A stretch of DNA of 41,907 bases, from contig JAJQGV010000105.1 of assembly GCA_021200215.1 (NCBI GenBank), positions 1 to 41,907 of the forward strand. The letters run 5' to 3'. Positions 23,359-31,340 of this stretch are shown in pieces; positions within the stretch are counted from its first letter, which is position 1, and each line of letters starts with the position of its first letter. This DNA is from Ruminococcus sp. Its GTDB lineage: Bacteria > Bacillota > Clostridia > Oscillospirales > Ruminococcaceae. Under the pieces are notes generated by a model that was given only the letters and a program-made list of their open reading frames with translations, had not been told where the DNA came from and made no database searches. The translations under genes were made by a program, and so were the position numbers.

Positions 23359-25272
23359 ATGAAAGACAAAGAGACTAAAGTTATTGCACTATGTGCAACT
23401 AGATTGCACGCAGAGATGCAATCTGCACTGTTGAACTCCATCTATCAAAACGCTTTGCAGTTAGGGTACAATGTTATTGCTATTAATGCTTTTAATGATA
23501 TGTATTATGGTGACCGCTCTTCTGTAGGTGAAAGCAAAATATTCAACATTATAAACTATAACTTAATAGATGGTATTATAGTTCTAGGTGAAACTATTAA
23601 AAACAATAGAGTTTTATACAACATTATAAGTAATGCCGAGAGGCATAACATTCCATTGGTTTCTATAGATAAAAAGTTGGATTATGGCTACAATATACTA
23701 TTTGGATATGCTAATGCTATGGAACAGATAGTACGTCATGTAGTGGAACATCATAAACTTACTAAGATTAATTTTATTGCAGGTTCAAAGGATAATCAAT
23801 TTTCTGAGGAACGTTTGAATACTTACAAGAAAGTATTAATGGAGAATAATATTCCCATAGAAGAAGAACGTATAGGCTATGGCGATTTTTGGTTTGCTCC
23901 TACTCAAGATGTTCTTGAGGGTTTCTTGAATAGTAAACTACCTTTTCCAGAGGCTATAATATGTGCTAACGATACTATGGCTATGGTTACTTGTGAATTC
24001 TTAAATAATCATGGGTATAAAGTTCCCGATGATGTAATAGTAACTGGATTCGATGGCACAGTTCAAGAAAGATATCATATACCTAGGCTTACTACTGCTA
24101 AACAAGATAATGATGAAGCAGGTAAATGTGCCGTTAAGATAATAGATGATGTTATTCATGGAAAGAATCCCCCACAAGATAACGTTATTCCATACCATGT
24201 AGTGTTAGCAGGTTCTTGTAACTGTGTACCAACACCATCTATGAATTCTAACGTTCTTACTATGTCGCTATATAATCAGTTGAGTGGTTGCAAGGAGTTT
24301 GAAGGTCAAATGCAAGAGATGATATCTACCCTTACAGATACTCAAACACCCTCTGAGATGATTAGTAAACTACCTGCATTTGTGGATATATTAGCAACTA
24401 CTGAATTTTGGTTATGCGTTCAAGAAAACTTTTTTGGTCTGGAACAGAATAACGCTATGTATGAATATAACGATGACTATGGTACACTTAGAGTGTTAGT
24501 TCATAAAGACCATGAAAGTTATAATGACATTCCTAACTTTAACGTATCTGAAATGATTCCTAACCTTTTAGAAACTCTACAGAGGTATGATGAACACTTT
24601 ATATTATTTTCTCCTCTGCACTTTCAAGAAAAGACTATTGGCTACATTGCTATTGCTACAGACCCATGTAGATTTAACTTCGACAATCATCTATTGTTTT
24701 CACAGACCCTTAGTAATATACTTGAGATAGTACAAGCTCATGGTGAGTTAAAACAAGCTATATCTAAGCTTGAAGAGATGTACGTTCAAGACTATCTAAC
24801 GGGATTAATGAATAGGCGTGGTTTCTACAAGAGTTTAAACTCTAAGATTAATCAACTAGGTAACTGCAAAGATAAAGAGTTTATGGTAATATCTATAGAC
24901 TTAAACGGCTTAAAGTATATTAATGATGTCTTTGGACATGGTGAGGGTGACAATGCCATTAAAACGGTAGCACGTTGTATGGCATCTAATGCCATTAAAG
25001 ATGAAATCTGTGCAAGGTTCGGTGGCGATGAGTTTGTAGTTGCGGGTATTATAGAGAAAGGTTCTGATTATGCTGAGGAGTATATTAAACAGTTTAAATC
25101 TTCTATAAGCTATTATAATAAACATTCCAATAAGCCTTATGAAGTCGGTGCTAGTTGTGGAGTATATATAGGTCTACCCACAAAAGAAGCAGACGTTGAT
25201 GAAATGATTAAACGTGCTGATGATATTATGTACGCTGAAAAATCTAGGACTAAGTATAATCGTGGAAGATAG
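23359..25272 (+). CDS. Sugar-receptor/GGDEF protein (LacI-type binding domain fused to diguanylate cyclase)
   Basis: Residues 1-290 form a LacI/periplasmic-binding-like ligand domain without a helix-turn-helix or signal peptide. Characteristic segments are KVIALCATRLHAEMQSALL, AIICANDTMAMV and VPDDVIVTGFDG. The middle (about 300-465) looks like a GAF-type sensor, followed by a helical linker. The C-terminal GGDEF domain has DYLTGLMNRRGFY and an intact GGDEF at 555-559, so it should make cyclic di-GMP. The inhibitory RxxD site five residues before it is absent (the segment reads IKDE). It probably links cytoplasmic sugar levels to c-di-GMP. The ribosome binding site AGGTG is about 15 bases from ATG, longer than usual. 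Confidence 0.88.
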   Translation: MKDKETKVIALCATRLHAEMQSALLNSIYQNALQLGYNVIAINAFNDMYYGDRSSVGESKIFNIINYNLIDGIIVLGETIKNNRVLYNIISNAERHNIPLVSIDKKLDYGYNILFGYANAMEQIVRHVVEHHKLTKINFIAGSKDNQFSEERLNTYKKVLMENNIPIEEERIGYGDFWFAPTQDVLEGFLNSKLPFPEAIICANDTMAMVTCEFLNNHGYKVPDDVIVTGFDGTVQERYHIPRLTTAKQDNDEAGKCAVKIIDDVIHGKNPPQDNVIPYHVVLAGSCNCVPTPSMNSNVLTMSLYNQLSGCKEFEGQMQEMISTLTDTQTPSEMISKLPAFVDILATTEFWLCVQENFFGLEQNNAMYEYNDDYGTLRVLVHKDHESYNDIPNFNVSEMIPNLLETLQRYDEHFILFSPLHFQEKTIGYIAIATDPCRFNFDNHLLFSQTLSNILEIVQAHGELKQAISKLEEMYVQDYLTGLMNRRGFYKSLNSKINQLGNCKDKEFMVISIDLNGLKYINDVFGHGEGDNAIKTVARCMASNAIKDEICARFGGDEFVVAGIIEKGSDYAEEYIKQFKSSISYYNKHSNKPYEVGASCGVYIGLPTKEADVDEMIKRADDIMYAEKSRTKYNRGR

Positions 25273-25284
25273 CTATATATTAAC

Positions 25285-25317
25285 ATAGGACAACATATAC
25301 ATAATATGTTGTCCTAT
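25285..25317. terminator. Perfect inverted repeat between convergent genes
   Basis: ATAGGACAACATAT (25285-25298) pairs perfectly with its complement at 25304-25317 around a five-base loop. It lacks a clear T-run on either side but is well placed as a bidirectional terminator for the GGDEF and mcrC genes. Confidence 0.6.
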
Positions 25318-25323
25318 AGTATA

Positions 25324-26529
25324 TTAAAGTTTAATAAATTTAATATGTATGGTAATGTCATCGGTTATAAGTTTTATATCTTTACCTATAAAATGGTCAT
25401 CGCTTAGTGGATATATTAGAAATACCTTTTTTGAATCGTATTTCTTTGCGTATACGTATATTTGGTACATATCTTGTTGAGAGATTCCATAGTTTTTAGA
25501 GTCCATGTTTAACATCTTCCATTTAGTGTCTAATATTATAGTTTCAGAATCGTTTTTGAGTACTATATCTGGAACTATTGCAAATAGATTCTTTGGGGCA
25601 TCTATTAGGAAGTTAGTTCTATCTTGAAGTTTAATGGAGTACTCTTTTGAGCATAGCTTAACTACTAGGCTGGATACATAACTCTCAAAAACTTTTTGCA
25701 TAGGAAAGAGTAATGCATATGAATAGCTATCACCTACAAAGTTTAAGAATCCATTGCCTGTTAGAAATACCTCGCACCATCTTAAGATATCTTTATAGTG
25801 AATATTTTTAGAGGTTATCTTATATGATAAAATATCCTTTTGAAAGTCTATTGAGGTCTGTACGCTATCGAAGTAGCATAAATAGTTCTGTATTAGATGC
25901 TTATAGCCACTAGTATGTCTTGATAGTAATATCAAAGTAGATTTTATTAACCTATTTTCAATGCAATCTATTGAGAATACATTACGCTTAAGATAGAATC
26001 TTTCTTTATGTATAGTATTATACTTTATCTGTTTAGGATAATCTAATTTGCCCTTTAGGAAGTTTACATTTTCAACCTTAGAAGTATAATCACTTACTAG
26101 ATTTTTTTGAACTAAAGTATCTAACATGGTTAGGAACTCCATTATGAATACGTCTAGCATAGGAACATTATCCACTTGGATAAAGGCTTTTTGAAAGTTC
26201 TTAAAAGGGATATCTTTAAGATTTTTTATCATATTAAAGAACGTTCTTTTAGTATGTGATATATCATTTTGATATGCATATATCTTTGGTAATATTTCTA
26301 TGGTAAGAAAATCATTTACTTGCAAGATTCCAACGTAGTTCCTAACAGATATACTCTTACCGATACCTTTCTTTAATGATATATTCATAAAGTCGGTCAG
26401 TTGTGGATTACTTAATATAAAGTTTTCCAAACTGTTGAAGTCATCATCGTTCATGTTGATGTATTCATCGTGTTGAATATCAGACTTTATAAACGAATTG
26501 TACTCTGTGATAGTATAAATCTTAACCAT
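25324..26529 (-). CDS. mcrC: McrC nuclease subunit of a McrBC-type restriction system
   Basis: McrC is the endonuclease partner of the GTPase McrB. The C-terminal PD-(D/E)xK nuclease is complete: Glu282 (FESYV), Pro320-Asp321 (IVPDIVL), then Asp334-Thr335-Lys336 (ILDTKWK) and a DMYQIYVYA segment. The N-terminal half matches the McrBC 5-methylcytosine restriction component family, including GILQVNDFLTIEILPKI. The length of 401 residues is normal for McrC-like proteins. It starts four bases after the mcrB stop, so the two are coupled. It is the last gene of a minus-strand series that begins with queD. Confidence 0.9.
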   Translation of the reverse strand: MVKIYTITEYNSFIKSDIQHDEYINMNDDDFNSLENFILSNPQLTDFMNISLKKGIGKSISVRNYVGILQVNDFLTIEILPKIYAYQNDISHTKRTFFNMIKNLKDIPFKNFQKAFIQVDNVPMLDVFIMEFLTMLDTLVQKNLVSDYTSKVENVNFLKGKLDYPKQIKYNTIHKERFYLKRNVFSIDCIENRLIKSTLILLSRHTSGYKHLIQNYLCYFDSVQTSIDFQKDILSYKITSKNIHYKDILRWCEVFLTGNGFLNFVGDSYSYALLFPMQKVFESYVSSLVVKLCSKEYSIKLQDRTNFLIDAPKNLFAIVPDIVLKNDSETIILDTKWKMLNMDSKNYGISQQDMYQIYVYAKKYDSKKVFLIYPLSDDHFIGKDIKLITDDITIHIKFIKL

Positions 26530-26532
26530 AGA

Positions 26533-27819
26533 TTAAATCTTCCTGTAACTTTCCGAAATTTCAAAAGCCTTTGAATTTATCTCATATATTGGTTTTGTAT
26601 CGATATCTAGGTTGCCAAATATAGTGTTGTCTGGAAATATTTCCAATATAAATTGATGCTCTTTAACATCGGTTTGATTGTCTGCTAAGACTAATCTAAC
26701 TTTGCTATAGTCATTAAAAAAGTATTCTTGAAGCAATGGTATTATGTTATACTTGAATATCTTTGCAAGTGTTTCGAGTGTAGGTGAGTTTAAAAGTTCT
26801 AAAAAGTAGGTATGCCCTATTAGATAATCTTTTCCTAGCAGATACTCTATCCTTAAATTAATATTTTTAAACATAGTATATATATCCACACCGTCAATAG
26901 ATACATTCTTAAAGATATTATAGTTAGGTAACATCTCAATAAATTGGAATCTACGGCGTAGAGCAGTATCGAATAGTATTGTAGAGCGGTCAGAAGAGTT
27001 CATAGTTCCTAATATATATATATTGTTAGGTACTCCAAAGTACTCATTTGAGTAGGGGAGTTTTATCTTAACTTCTTCTAAGTTTCCAATTCGCTTAGAT
27101 GGTTCTATTAAGGTTATAAGTTCTCCAAATATACTCGATATGTTACCTCTGTTAATCTCATCTATTATAAATACTCTGTTTTTACTAGTATTAATATTCC
27201 TATTGATTAGTACCTTTTCAACTAGATTTATAATAACCTCTTTATAGCATTTAAGCATGGAAATATCATAGTTAGATGATACTTCTAAGTTATTATCTTT
27301 TAAATCCATAATGGTTATGTTGTTATTCCTTATAGAACTTACTAAATCTGATATTATGTGTATGGGTATAGATACTATCTTACCATCTTGACCAGTACCT
27401 AATTTGAACTTTTTAATGTATATGTTTTCATTAGTAATGCTATCCACTATATACTTGTAGTGTTTAGCGTTCTTAGAAGAAACATCTTGATGTATTAAGA
27501 AGTTCCATTCTAATTGGTAGCTACAAAACTTCTTGAAGATTCCATCATGTAAAGTGTATGATATATCGTTATCGTTAAGCTTAGGCTTAATGCCTTCAAT
27601 AAACTCTTCATAGCTATATGATTGGTGGAACGTAATACTCTCTATTAATCTTTTGGATTTATACTCATTGAACCGTTTTAGAACGTTAGCATAATCTTGA
27701 GCATATATTTCTTCAACAGATACATCTTCTACTATTGCTACCGCATAGATTACTGTACTATAGGTCTTACCTGTTCCAGCCACTCCATATAATATGGTAT
27801 TTAAGTGCATATCATTCAT
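26533..27819 (-). CDS. mcrB: McrB-type AAA+ GTPase, without N-terminal DNA-recognition domain
   Basis: McrB is the motor that recruits and activates McrC on modified DNA. The AAA+ domain begins almost at the N-terminus: Walker A GVAGTGKT at 12-19, SITFHQSYSYEEFIEGIKP at 61-79, Walker B with Asp220-Glu221 (FIIDEINRG) and the McrB GTP-type motif MNSSDRS (273-279) before DTALRRRF. Nothing precedes it that could be a methyl-DNA-binding domain; E. coli McrB has about 160 residues there. Only three bases separate it from the queF stop codon, in frame, and no strong ribosome binding site is visible, so translation probably depends on queF. Length is 428 residues. Confidence 0.9.
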   Translation of the reverse strand: MNDMHLNTILYGVAGTGKTYSTVIYAVAIVEDVSVEEIYAQDYANVLKRFNEYKSKRLIESITFHQSYSYEEFIEGIKPKLNDNDISYTLHDGIFKKFCSYQLEWNFLIHQDVSSKNAKHYKYIVDSITNENIYIKKFKLGTGQDGKIVSIPIHIISDLVSSIRNNNITIMDLKDNNLEVSSNYDISMLKCYKEVIINLVEKVLINRNINTSKNRVFIIDEINRGNISSIFGELITLIEPSKRIGNLEEVKIKLPYSNEYFGVPNNIYILGTMNSSDRSTILFDTALRRRFQFIEMLPNYNIFKNVSIDGVDIYTMFKNINLRIEYLLGKDYLIGHTYFLELLNSPTLETLAKIFKYNIIPLLQEYFFNDYSKVRLVLADNQTDVKEHQFILEIFPDNTIFGNLDIDTKPIYEINSKAFEISESYRKI

Positions 27820-27822
27820 TAT

Positions 27823-28320
27823 TTATCTATTATCGACCTTTTCGGGATACATATCATGTTGAGTTAAACGGTCAAAGGCAATTTTTTCCCAAATAGTATC
27901 TTTTCTGCCATAGTTACAGTATGGGTCTATAGATATTCCTCCTCTTGGAGTGAACTTCCCCCAAACCTCTATATACTTAGGGTTCATAAGTTCTATTAAA
28001 TCTTTCATTATAATGTTTACACAATCTTCATGGAAATCCCCGTGGTTTCTAAAGCTAAACAGATACAACTTTAACGATTTACTTTCAACCATCTTAACGT
28101 CTGGAACGTATGATATATATATAGTGGCAAAGTCTGGTTGCCCAGTGATTGGACATAGGCTTGTAAATTCAGGACAGTTGAACTTAACGAAATAATCATT
28201 ATCTTGATGCTTATTAATGAACGTTTCTAATACTTGTGGAGCGTAATCGTTAGGATATTTAGTCCCTTGATTTCCCAATAGTGTAATACCCTCTTTTTCT
28301 TGTGCGTTTCTACCTTCCAT
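27823..28320 (-). CDS. queF: NADPH-dependent preQ0 reductase (QueF, short type)
   Basis: QueF reduces the nitrile of preQ0 to the aminomethyl group of preQ1. The thioimide-forming Cys56 and catalytic Asp63 lie in [14 protein letters not shown], and the substrate and NADPH segment [23 protein letters not shown] is intact. The length of 165 residues is that of the unimodular type found in Bacillota. An AGGAGG site precedes the ATG. Its presence means the pathway in this operon goes to preQ1 (tRNA queuosine precursor) and not only to preQ0. The stop codon is three bases from the mcrB start. Confidence 0.95.
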   Translation of the reverse strand: MEGRNAQEKEGITLLGNQGTKYPNDYAPQVLETFINKHQDNDYFVKFNCPEFTSLCPITGQPDFATIYISYVPDVKMVESKSLKLYLFSFRNHGDFHEDCVNIIMKDLIELMNPKYIEVWGKFTPRGGISIDPYCNYGRKDTIWEKIAFDRLTQHDMYPEKVDNR

Positions 28321-28341
28321 AAAAACCTCCTAAAACGTTAA

Positions 28342-29013
28342 TTAATATAAATCTAACCCATTAGATATAAATGCCTTACGTCTGTCACGACAAGTACCAC
28401 ATACTTTGCAAGGTTCATCTTTACCCTCGTAGCAAGACCAAGTTAATTCGTAAGGGACTCCCAACTTAATGCCCATATCAACGATATCTTTTTTAGGTAT
28501 GCTTACGAACGGAGCGACTATCTTCAATTGATGTCCGCTACCCTCATAGATAGCAGTATTCATAGCGTTGTTAAAGACCTCGCTACAATCTGGATAAGCA
28601 TTTCCTGCACTGTCATCAGCGTGAGCACCATAGTATATAACATTGCAACCTTTAGATAATGCTATGGCACTAGCCGACGATAGAAACAATCCATTTCTAA
28701 ATGGAACGTAAGTAGATACTGGTTTACCATTAGTCTTTGAAAGCTGTTCTGCATAGCTTTCATGAGGAATATCCTCATTGGATTGGCTAAGTAGTGAACA
28801 GTCAGAAAATTGGAACATCTGTGATAAATCTAACTTTAGATGTTCTACGCCATAGAACTCAGCAATCTTATTAGATGCCTCAATCTCTTTGATATGTTTC
28901 TGACCGTAGCTTATAGATAATGCTATTACGTTATCTTTTCCATACTTATCTATGGCAAGAGCTAAACAAGTAGTGCTATCCACACCACCAGAAAATAATA
29001 CTAACGCTTTCAT
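28342..29013 (-). CDS. queC: 7-cyano-7-deazaguanine (preQ0) synthase QueC
   Basis: QueC uses ATP and ammonia to turn 7-carboxy-7-deazaguanine into preQ0. The PP-loop FSGGVDS lies at residues 7-13, and the zinc cysteines Cys194, Cys202, Cys205 and Cys208 are at the C-terminus. TYVPFRNGLFLS and GAHADDSAGNAYPDC are family blocks. The length of 223 residues is normal. Ribosome binding site GGAGGTT precedes ATG. It lies between folE and queF with gaps of about 15 and 21 bases. Confidence 0.97.
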   Translation of the reverse strand: MKALVLFSGGVDSTTCLALAIDKYGKDNVIALSISYGQKHIKEIEASNKIAEFYGVEHLKLDLSQMFQFSDCSLLSQSNEDIPHESYAEQLSKTNGKPVSTYVPFRNGLFLSSASAIALSKGCNVIYYGAHADDSAGNAYPDCSEVFNNAMNTAIYEGSGHQLKIVAPFVSIPKKDIVDMGIKLGVPYELTWSCYEGKDEPCKVCGTCRDRRKAFISNGLDLY

Positions 29014-29028
29014 AACATATAACCTCCA

Positions 29029-29601
29029 TTAATTTCCACAAAGTCTGTTCTGTAATAAAGTTTCATTTTCAAACCTTCCACGCAAGGTTAGAGTTTCTGT
29101 AATAGCAGAGTTCTTTTTAATACCTCTAGCTGTCATGCAACTATGACAACCTTTAATATATACTCCAACATCTTCAGAGTTTGTAACCTTTTGAATAATC
29201 TCAGCGATATCTAACCCTATACGTTCTTGAAGTTGTAAACGCTTTCCGACCATATCGCAGATACGAGCAATCTTGCTTAAGCCGATAACCTTTCCATTAG
29301 GGATATATCCAACGTTTACGGTCATATCGTACATCAAAGCAAGGTGATGCTCACAGTAACTAAAGATTTCAATATCCTTAACTACTACAATATCATTCCT
29401 AGAGCCTACACCCTCATTGAAAGTCTTTCCGAACATCTTAGCGATATCATCATTTGAGTAGTTCATACCCTCAAAGACTTCTTCATACATACGAGCTACA
29501 CGCTCAGGAGTATCTATAAGCCCCTCACGGTCGGGATTATCTCCTAAAGCCTCAAGAAGTCCTCTAATATGATACTTAATCTTTTCCTTATCTATAGCCA
29601 T
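29029..29601 (-). CDS. folE: GTP cyclohydrolase I
   Basis: FolE converts GTP to dihydroneopterin triphosphate, the first step of both folate and 7-deazaguanine synthesis. The zinc ligands are in the [11 protein letters not shown] and [10 protein letters not shown] segments, and [10 protein letters not shown] and [13 protein letters not shown] are typical. I place the start at the ATG at 29601, which follows the AAAGAGGTG site, rather than at an upstream GTG that lies inside that site; this gives 190 residues. It begins seven bases after the queE stop. Location within the que operon suggests a role in preQ1 supply. Confidence 0.95.
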   Translation of the reverse strand: MAIDKEKIKYHIRGLLEALGDNPDREGLIDTPERVARMYEEVFEGMNYSNDDIAKMFGKTFNEGVGSRNDIVVVKDIEIFSYCEHHLALMYDMTVNVGYIPNGKVIGLSKIARICDMVGKRLQLQERIGLDIAEIIQKVTNSEDVGVYIKGCHSCMTARGIKKNSAITETLTLRGRFENETLLQNRLCGN

Positions 29602-29608
29602 AGTATAA

Positions 29609-30277
29609 TCAAACACCTCTTTCGTTTACATTCCAGATAAACTTGTGTATCTGTAACTGCAAAGATACATCATTTAAGTGGTTATCTTTCATAAAATCCA
29701 CTATGGTGGAAAGTTCTATCTTACCGAACACAGCACTAACATAGATGTAACACTTATCTTTAAGAGAGTATCTTTCCATTATTGCAACCATACTTTTTAA
29801 ATCTTGAATAGAGCCTACTACAAACTTAACCACATCATCTTTAGACTTGTCTAGATAGTTAAAGTTATCTAAAACCATGTAGTTTTCCATATTACTAGAG
29901 GGGCATTTATAATCCATAGTAAAAGATGCTCTATTGGAAATATCACAGAACTTAGAAATATCTGTAGCACCGTTAGTTTCAATCTCAACGGATATATTTT
30001 TCTCTTTAGATAATAATTCTAATAAGGTATGGAAATCTTTTTGTAGAGTAGGTTCTCCACCAGTTAGAGTAACCCTTTTAATATTAGTAGACTTAATGTA
30101 GTCTACTATCTCTTTAGGGGATTGCTCAATATAGTAAGTATTTAAAGCGTTAGCCCATTGAGTATCGCAGTAAGAACATTTTAAGTTGCAACCTTTAAAA
30201 CGTATAAATACGGCAAGTTGTCCAGCGTGTTTTCCCTCGCCATTGATACTTATAAACTTTTCTACTACTTGCATCAT
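29609..30277 (-). CDS. queE: 7-carboxy-7-deazaguanine synthase (QueE)
   Basis: QueE is a radical-SAM enzyme that contracts the pterin ring to 7-carboxy-7-deazaguanine. Cysteines 30, 34 and 37 ([13 protein letters not shown]) bind the 4Fe-4S cluster, [17 protein letters not shown] precedes them, and [10 protein letters not shown] is the SAM-binding GGE motif. The length of 222 residues is typical. Start at ATG following GGGAGAA within the end of queD; three bases separate the two genes. Confidence 0.96.
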   Translation of the reverse strand: MMQVVEKFISINGEGKHAGQLAVFIRFKGCNLKCSYCDTQWANALNTYYIEQSPKEIVDYIKSTNIKRVTLTGGEPTLQKDFHTLLELLSKEKNISVEIETNGATDISKFCDISNRASFTMDYKCPSSNMENYMVLDNFNYLDKSKDDVVKFVVGSIQDLKSMVAIMERYSLKDKCYIYVSAVFGKIELSTIVDFMKDNHLNDVSLQLQIHKFIWNVNERGV

Positions 30278-30280
30278 AAT

Positions 30281-30703
30281 TTATTCTCCCGTATACATAG
30301 CACAATTATTTGGAGTTTCATACACCATCACGGATTTAACATTATATCCCTTATCCATAAGGGTATCGAAGATATGTTTTGAAAAGTTTTCAGCAGTTGG
30401 ACGAAAATCCACCTCGATTAGTTTAAAGTTTTCCTCATTAAGAGCCTCAATAGTTTTAGACTTTAAAGAGTTTTTTTCATATATCAATGAGTGGTCAAAG
30501 TTGTCGGAAATAAGTTTTAAATCGTGTTTAAAGTCAGAGAAGTCTACTATCATTCCACGAAGTTGACCATCTTCCACAAGGTTATACGAGAATATCTCTG
30601 CTATAATAGTCCATCTATGCCCATGAATATTTTTACATTTTCCCTTATATCCATATAAAAAATGTGCAGAGTCGAAACTCTGTTCGGTTTTTAGTATATA
30701 CAA
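30281..30703 (-). CDS. queD: 6-carboxy-tetrahydropterin synthase (QueD)
   Basis: QueD converts dihydroneopterin triphosphate to 6-carboxy-5,6,7,8-tetrahydropterin. The zinc histidines are His14 (SAHFL), His27 and His29 (IHGHRW), and the catalytic cysteine is Cys23 (GKCKN). The C-terminal VMVYETPNNCA segment holds the substrate glutamate. The length of 140 residues is slightly long but normal. The start is a TTG eleven bases after AAAGGAG. It is the first gene of the operon and lies about 190 bases from a promoter and preQ1 riboswitch. Confidence 0.95.
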   Translation of the reverse strand: MYILKTEQSFDSAHFLYGYKGKCKNIHGHRWTIIAEIFSYNLVEDGQLRGMIVDFSDFKHDLKLISDNFDHSLIYEKNSLKSKTIEALNEENFKLIEVDFRPTAENFSKHIFDTLMDKGYNVKSVMVYETPNNCAMYTGE

Positions 30704-30729
30704 GTCGATAAAACTCCTTTCAATAAGAT

Positions 30730-30762
30730 AAAAAATCCCACTAGATTATAATCTCAGTGGGC
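30730..30762 (-). terminator. Leader terminator of the que operon (riboswitch-controlled, inferred)
   Basis: On the minus strand CCCACT pairs with AGTGGG and AGATT with AATCT, followed by six Ts. It lies between the preQ1 riboswitch and queD, so it can switch the operon off. The GCCC at its 5' side (plus 30759-30762) can also pair with GGGC of the riboswitch tail. Confidence 0.75.
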
Positions 30763-30850
30763 ATGATTAATTAATAATTAACAAGTAATAATGAACAATT
30801 AACATATTGAAAACTATAATATATATTAATTCTTAATTGTTAATTAAAAA

Positions 30851-30894
30851 GCCCTAGTTTTGTTTAACGTCAGGAGGTTGCAAAGCGAACTGAC
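30851..30894 (-). promoter_or_regulatory. PreQ1-I riboswitch
   Basis: Read on the minus strand, stem P1 is GTCAG (30890-30894) with CTGAC (30869-30873). The loop has the TTCGC and GCAACCTC elements, and the A-rich tail AACAAAACTAGGG can form the pseudoknot through AGG with CCT. The layout parallels the well-known Thermoanaerobacter preQ1-I aptamer. It begins a few bases after the predicted transcription start and precedes queD, queE, folE, queC and queF, the preQ1 pathway genes, which strongly supports the call. Confidence 0.9.
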
Positions 30895-30904
30895 AACATA
30901 AATG

Positions 30905-30933
30905 ATTATACCATATAAGCGATAATCTGTCAA
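30905..30933 (-). promoter_or_regulatory. Sigma-A promoter of the que-mcrBC operon
   Basis: Perfect minus-strand TTGACA (30928-30933) and TATAAT (30905-30910) are 17 bases apart. Transcription begins about four bases before the riboswitch. Confidence 0.9.
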
Positions 30934-31001
30934 GAAAAATTACACATGGCATAGAATTTATATCTTAAGATTTTGCTTTCGTGTTAGTGGTAAAATATCT
31001 C

Positions 31002-31030
31002 TTGACAAATAAAAAAATTTGATATATAAT
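31002..31030 (+). promoter_or_regulatory. Sigma-A promoter of pheST
   Basis: Perfect TTGACA (31002-31007) and TATAAT (31025-31030) are separated by 17 bases, upstream of the T-box leader. Confidence 0.9.
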
Positions 31031-31049
31031 AATAACATCTAAAGTATAA

Positions 31050-31310
31050 ACACATTGACTAAGGAAAGTAGTTTTAGAGTTTAATCGGGTTAGAGAAAAG
31101 TATCTAGGCTGAAAGTACTTGCGATTAATCTATTATGAAGTTCCCTTATGAGTGGCTCTACTGAATAGTTTTCGCTTAGTAGGTAGTGACGTAGAATCTG
31201 CGTTAAAGATGCGAGAGTGTTGGCTCTTTTAAAAAATGGGTGGTAATAAATCAAGATTGATATGTAATATAATGGTCTTGTCCTGTTTTTTATGGGGACA
31301 AGGCTTTTCT
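31050..31310 (+). promoter_or_regulatory. Phe T-box leader with terminator
   Basis: The leader lies between the pheST promoter and pheS. The specifier triplet TTC (31141-31143, Phe) is in the context GAAG-TTC, preceding a TTATGAGTGGC segment typical of stem I. The T-box core TGGGTGGTAATA (31237-31248) has the UGGU bulge that pairs with the ACCA-type 3' end of tRNA-Phe. A terminator follows (CTTGTCC 31277-31283 with GGACAAG 31296-31302, then TTTT). Uncharged tRNA-Phe should favour readthrough. The core differs downstream of TGGT from the common ACCGCG consensus. Confidence 0.88.
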
Positions 31311-31340
31311 ACTTTTATACTAATTTTAGGAGGTTTTTTC

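Noticed and set aside
25324..27819. McrBC as part of a genomic island with mobile-element borders
   Set aside because: No integrase, transposase, direct repeats or tRNA attachment site flank it. The genes look slightly more AT-rich, but I could not measure this.
25324..30703. A full 7-deazaguanine DNA-modification (dpd) cluster
   Set aside because: No DpdA-like transglycosylase or other dpd gene is present, and queF points to preQ1 for tRNA queuosine. Only the McrBC link is unusual.
30763..30850. Possible CRISPR or MITE repeats in the AT-rich que leader
   Set aside because: The repeats are short complementary TTAATTAA-type words with no regular spacing or spacers; they are explained better as antiterminator arms.
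31236..31340. Upstream extension of pheS
   Set aside because: This stretch is the T-box core and terminator. The GTG at 31341 with AGGAGG gives the usual 339-residue PheS.
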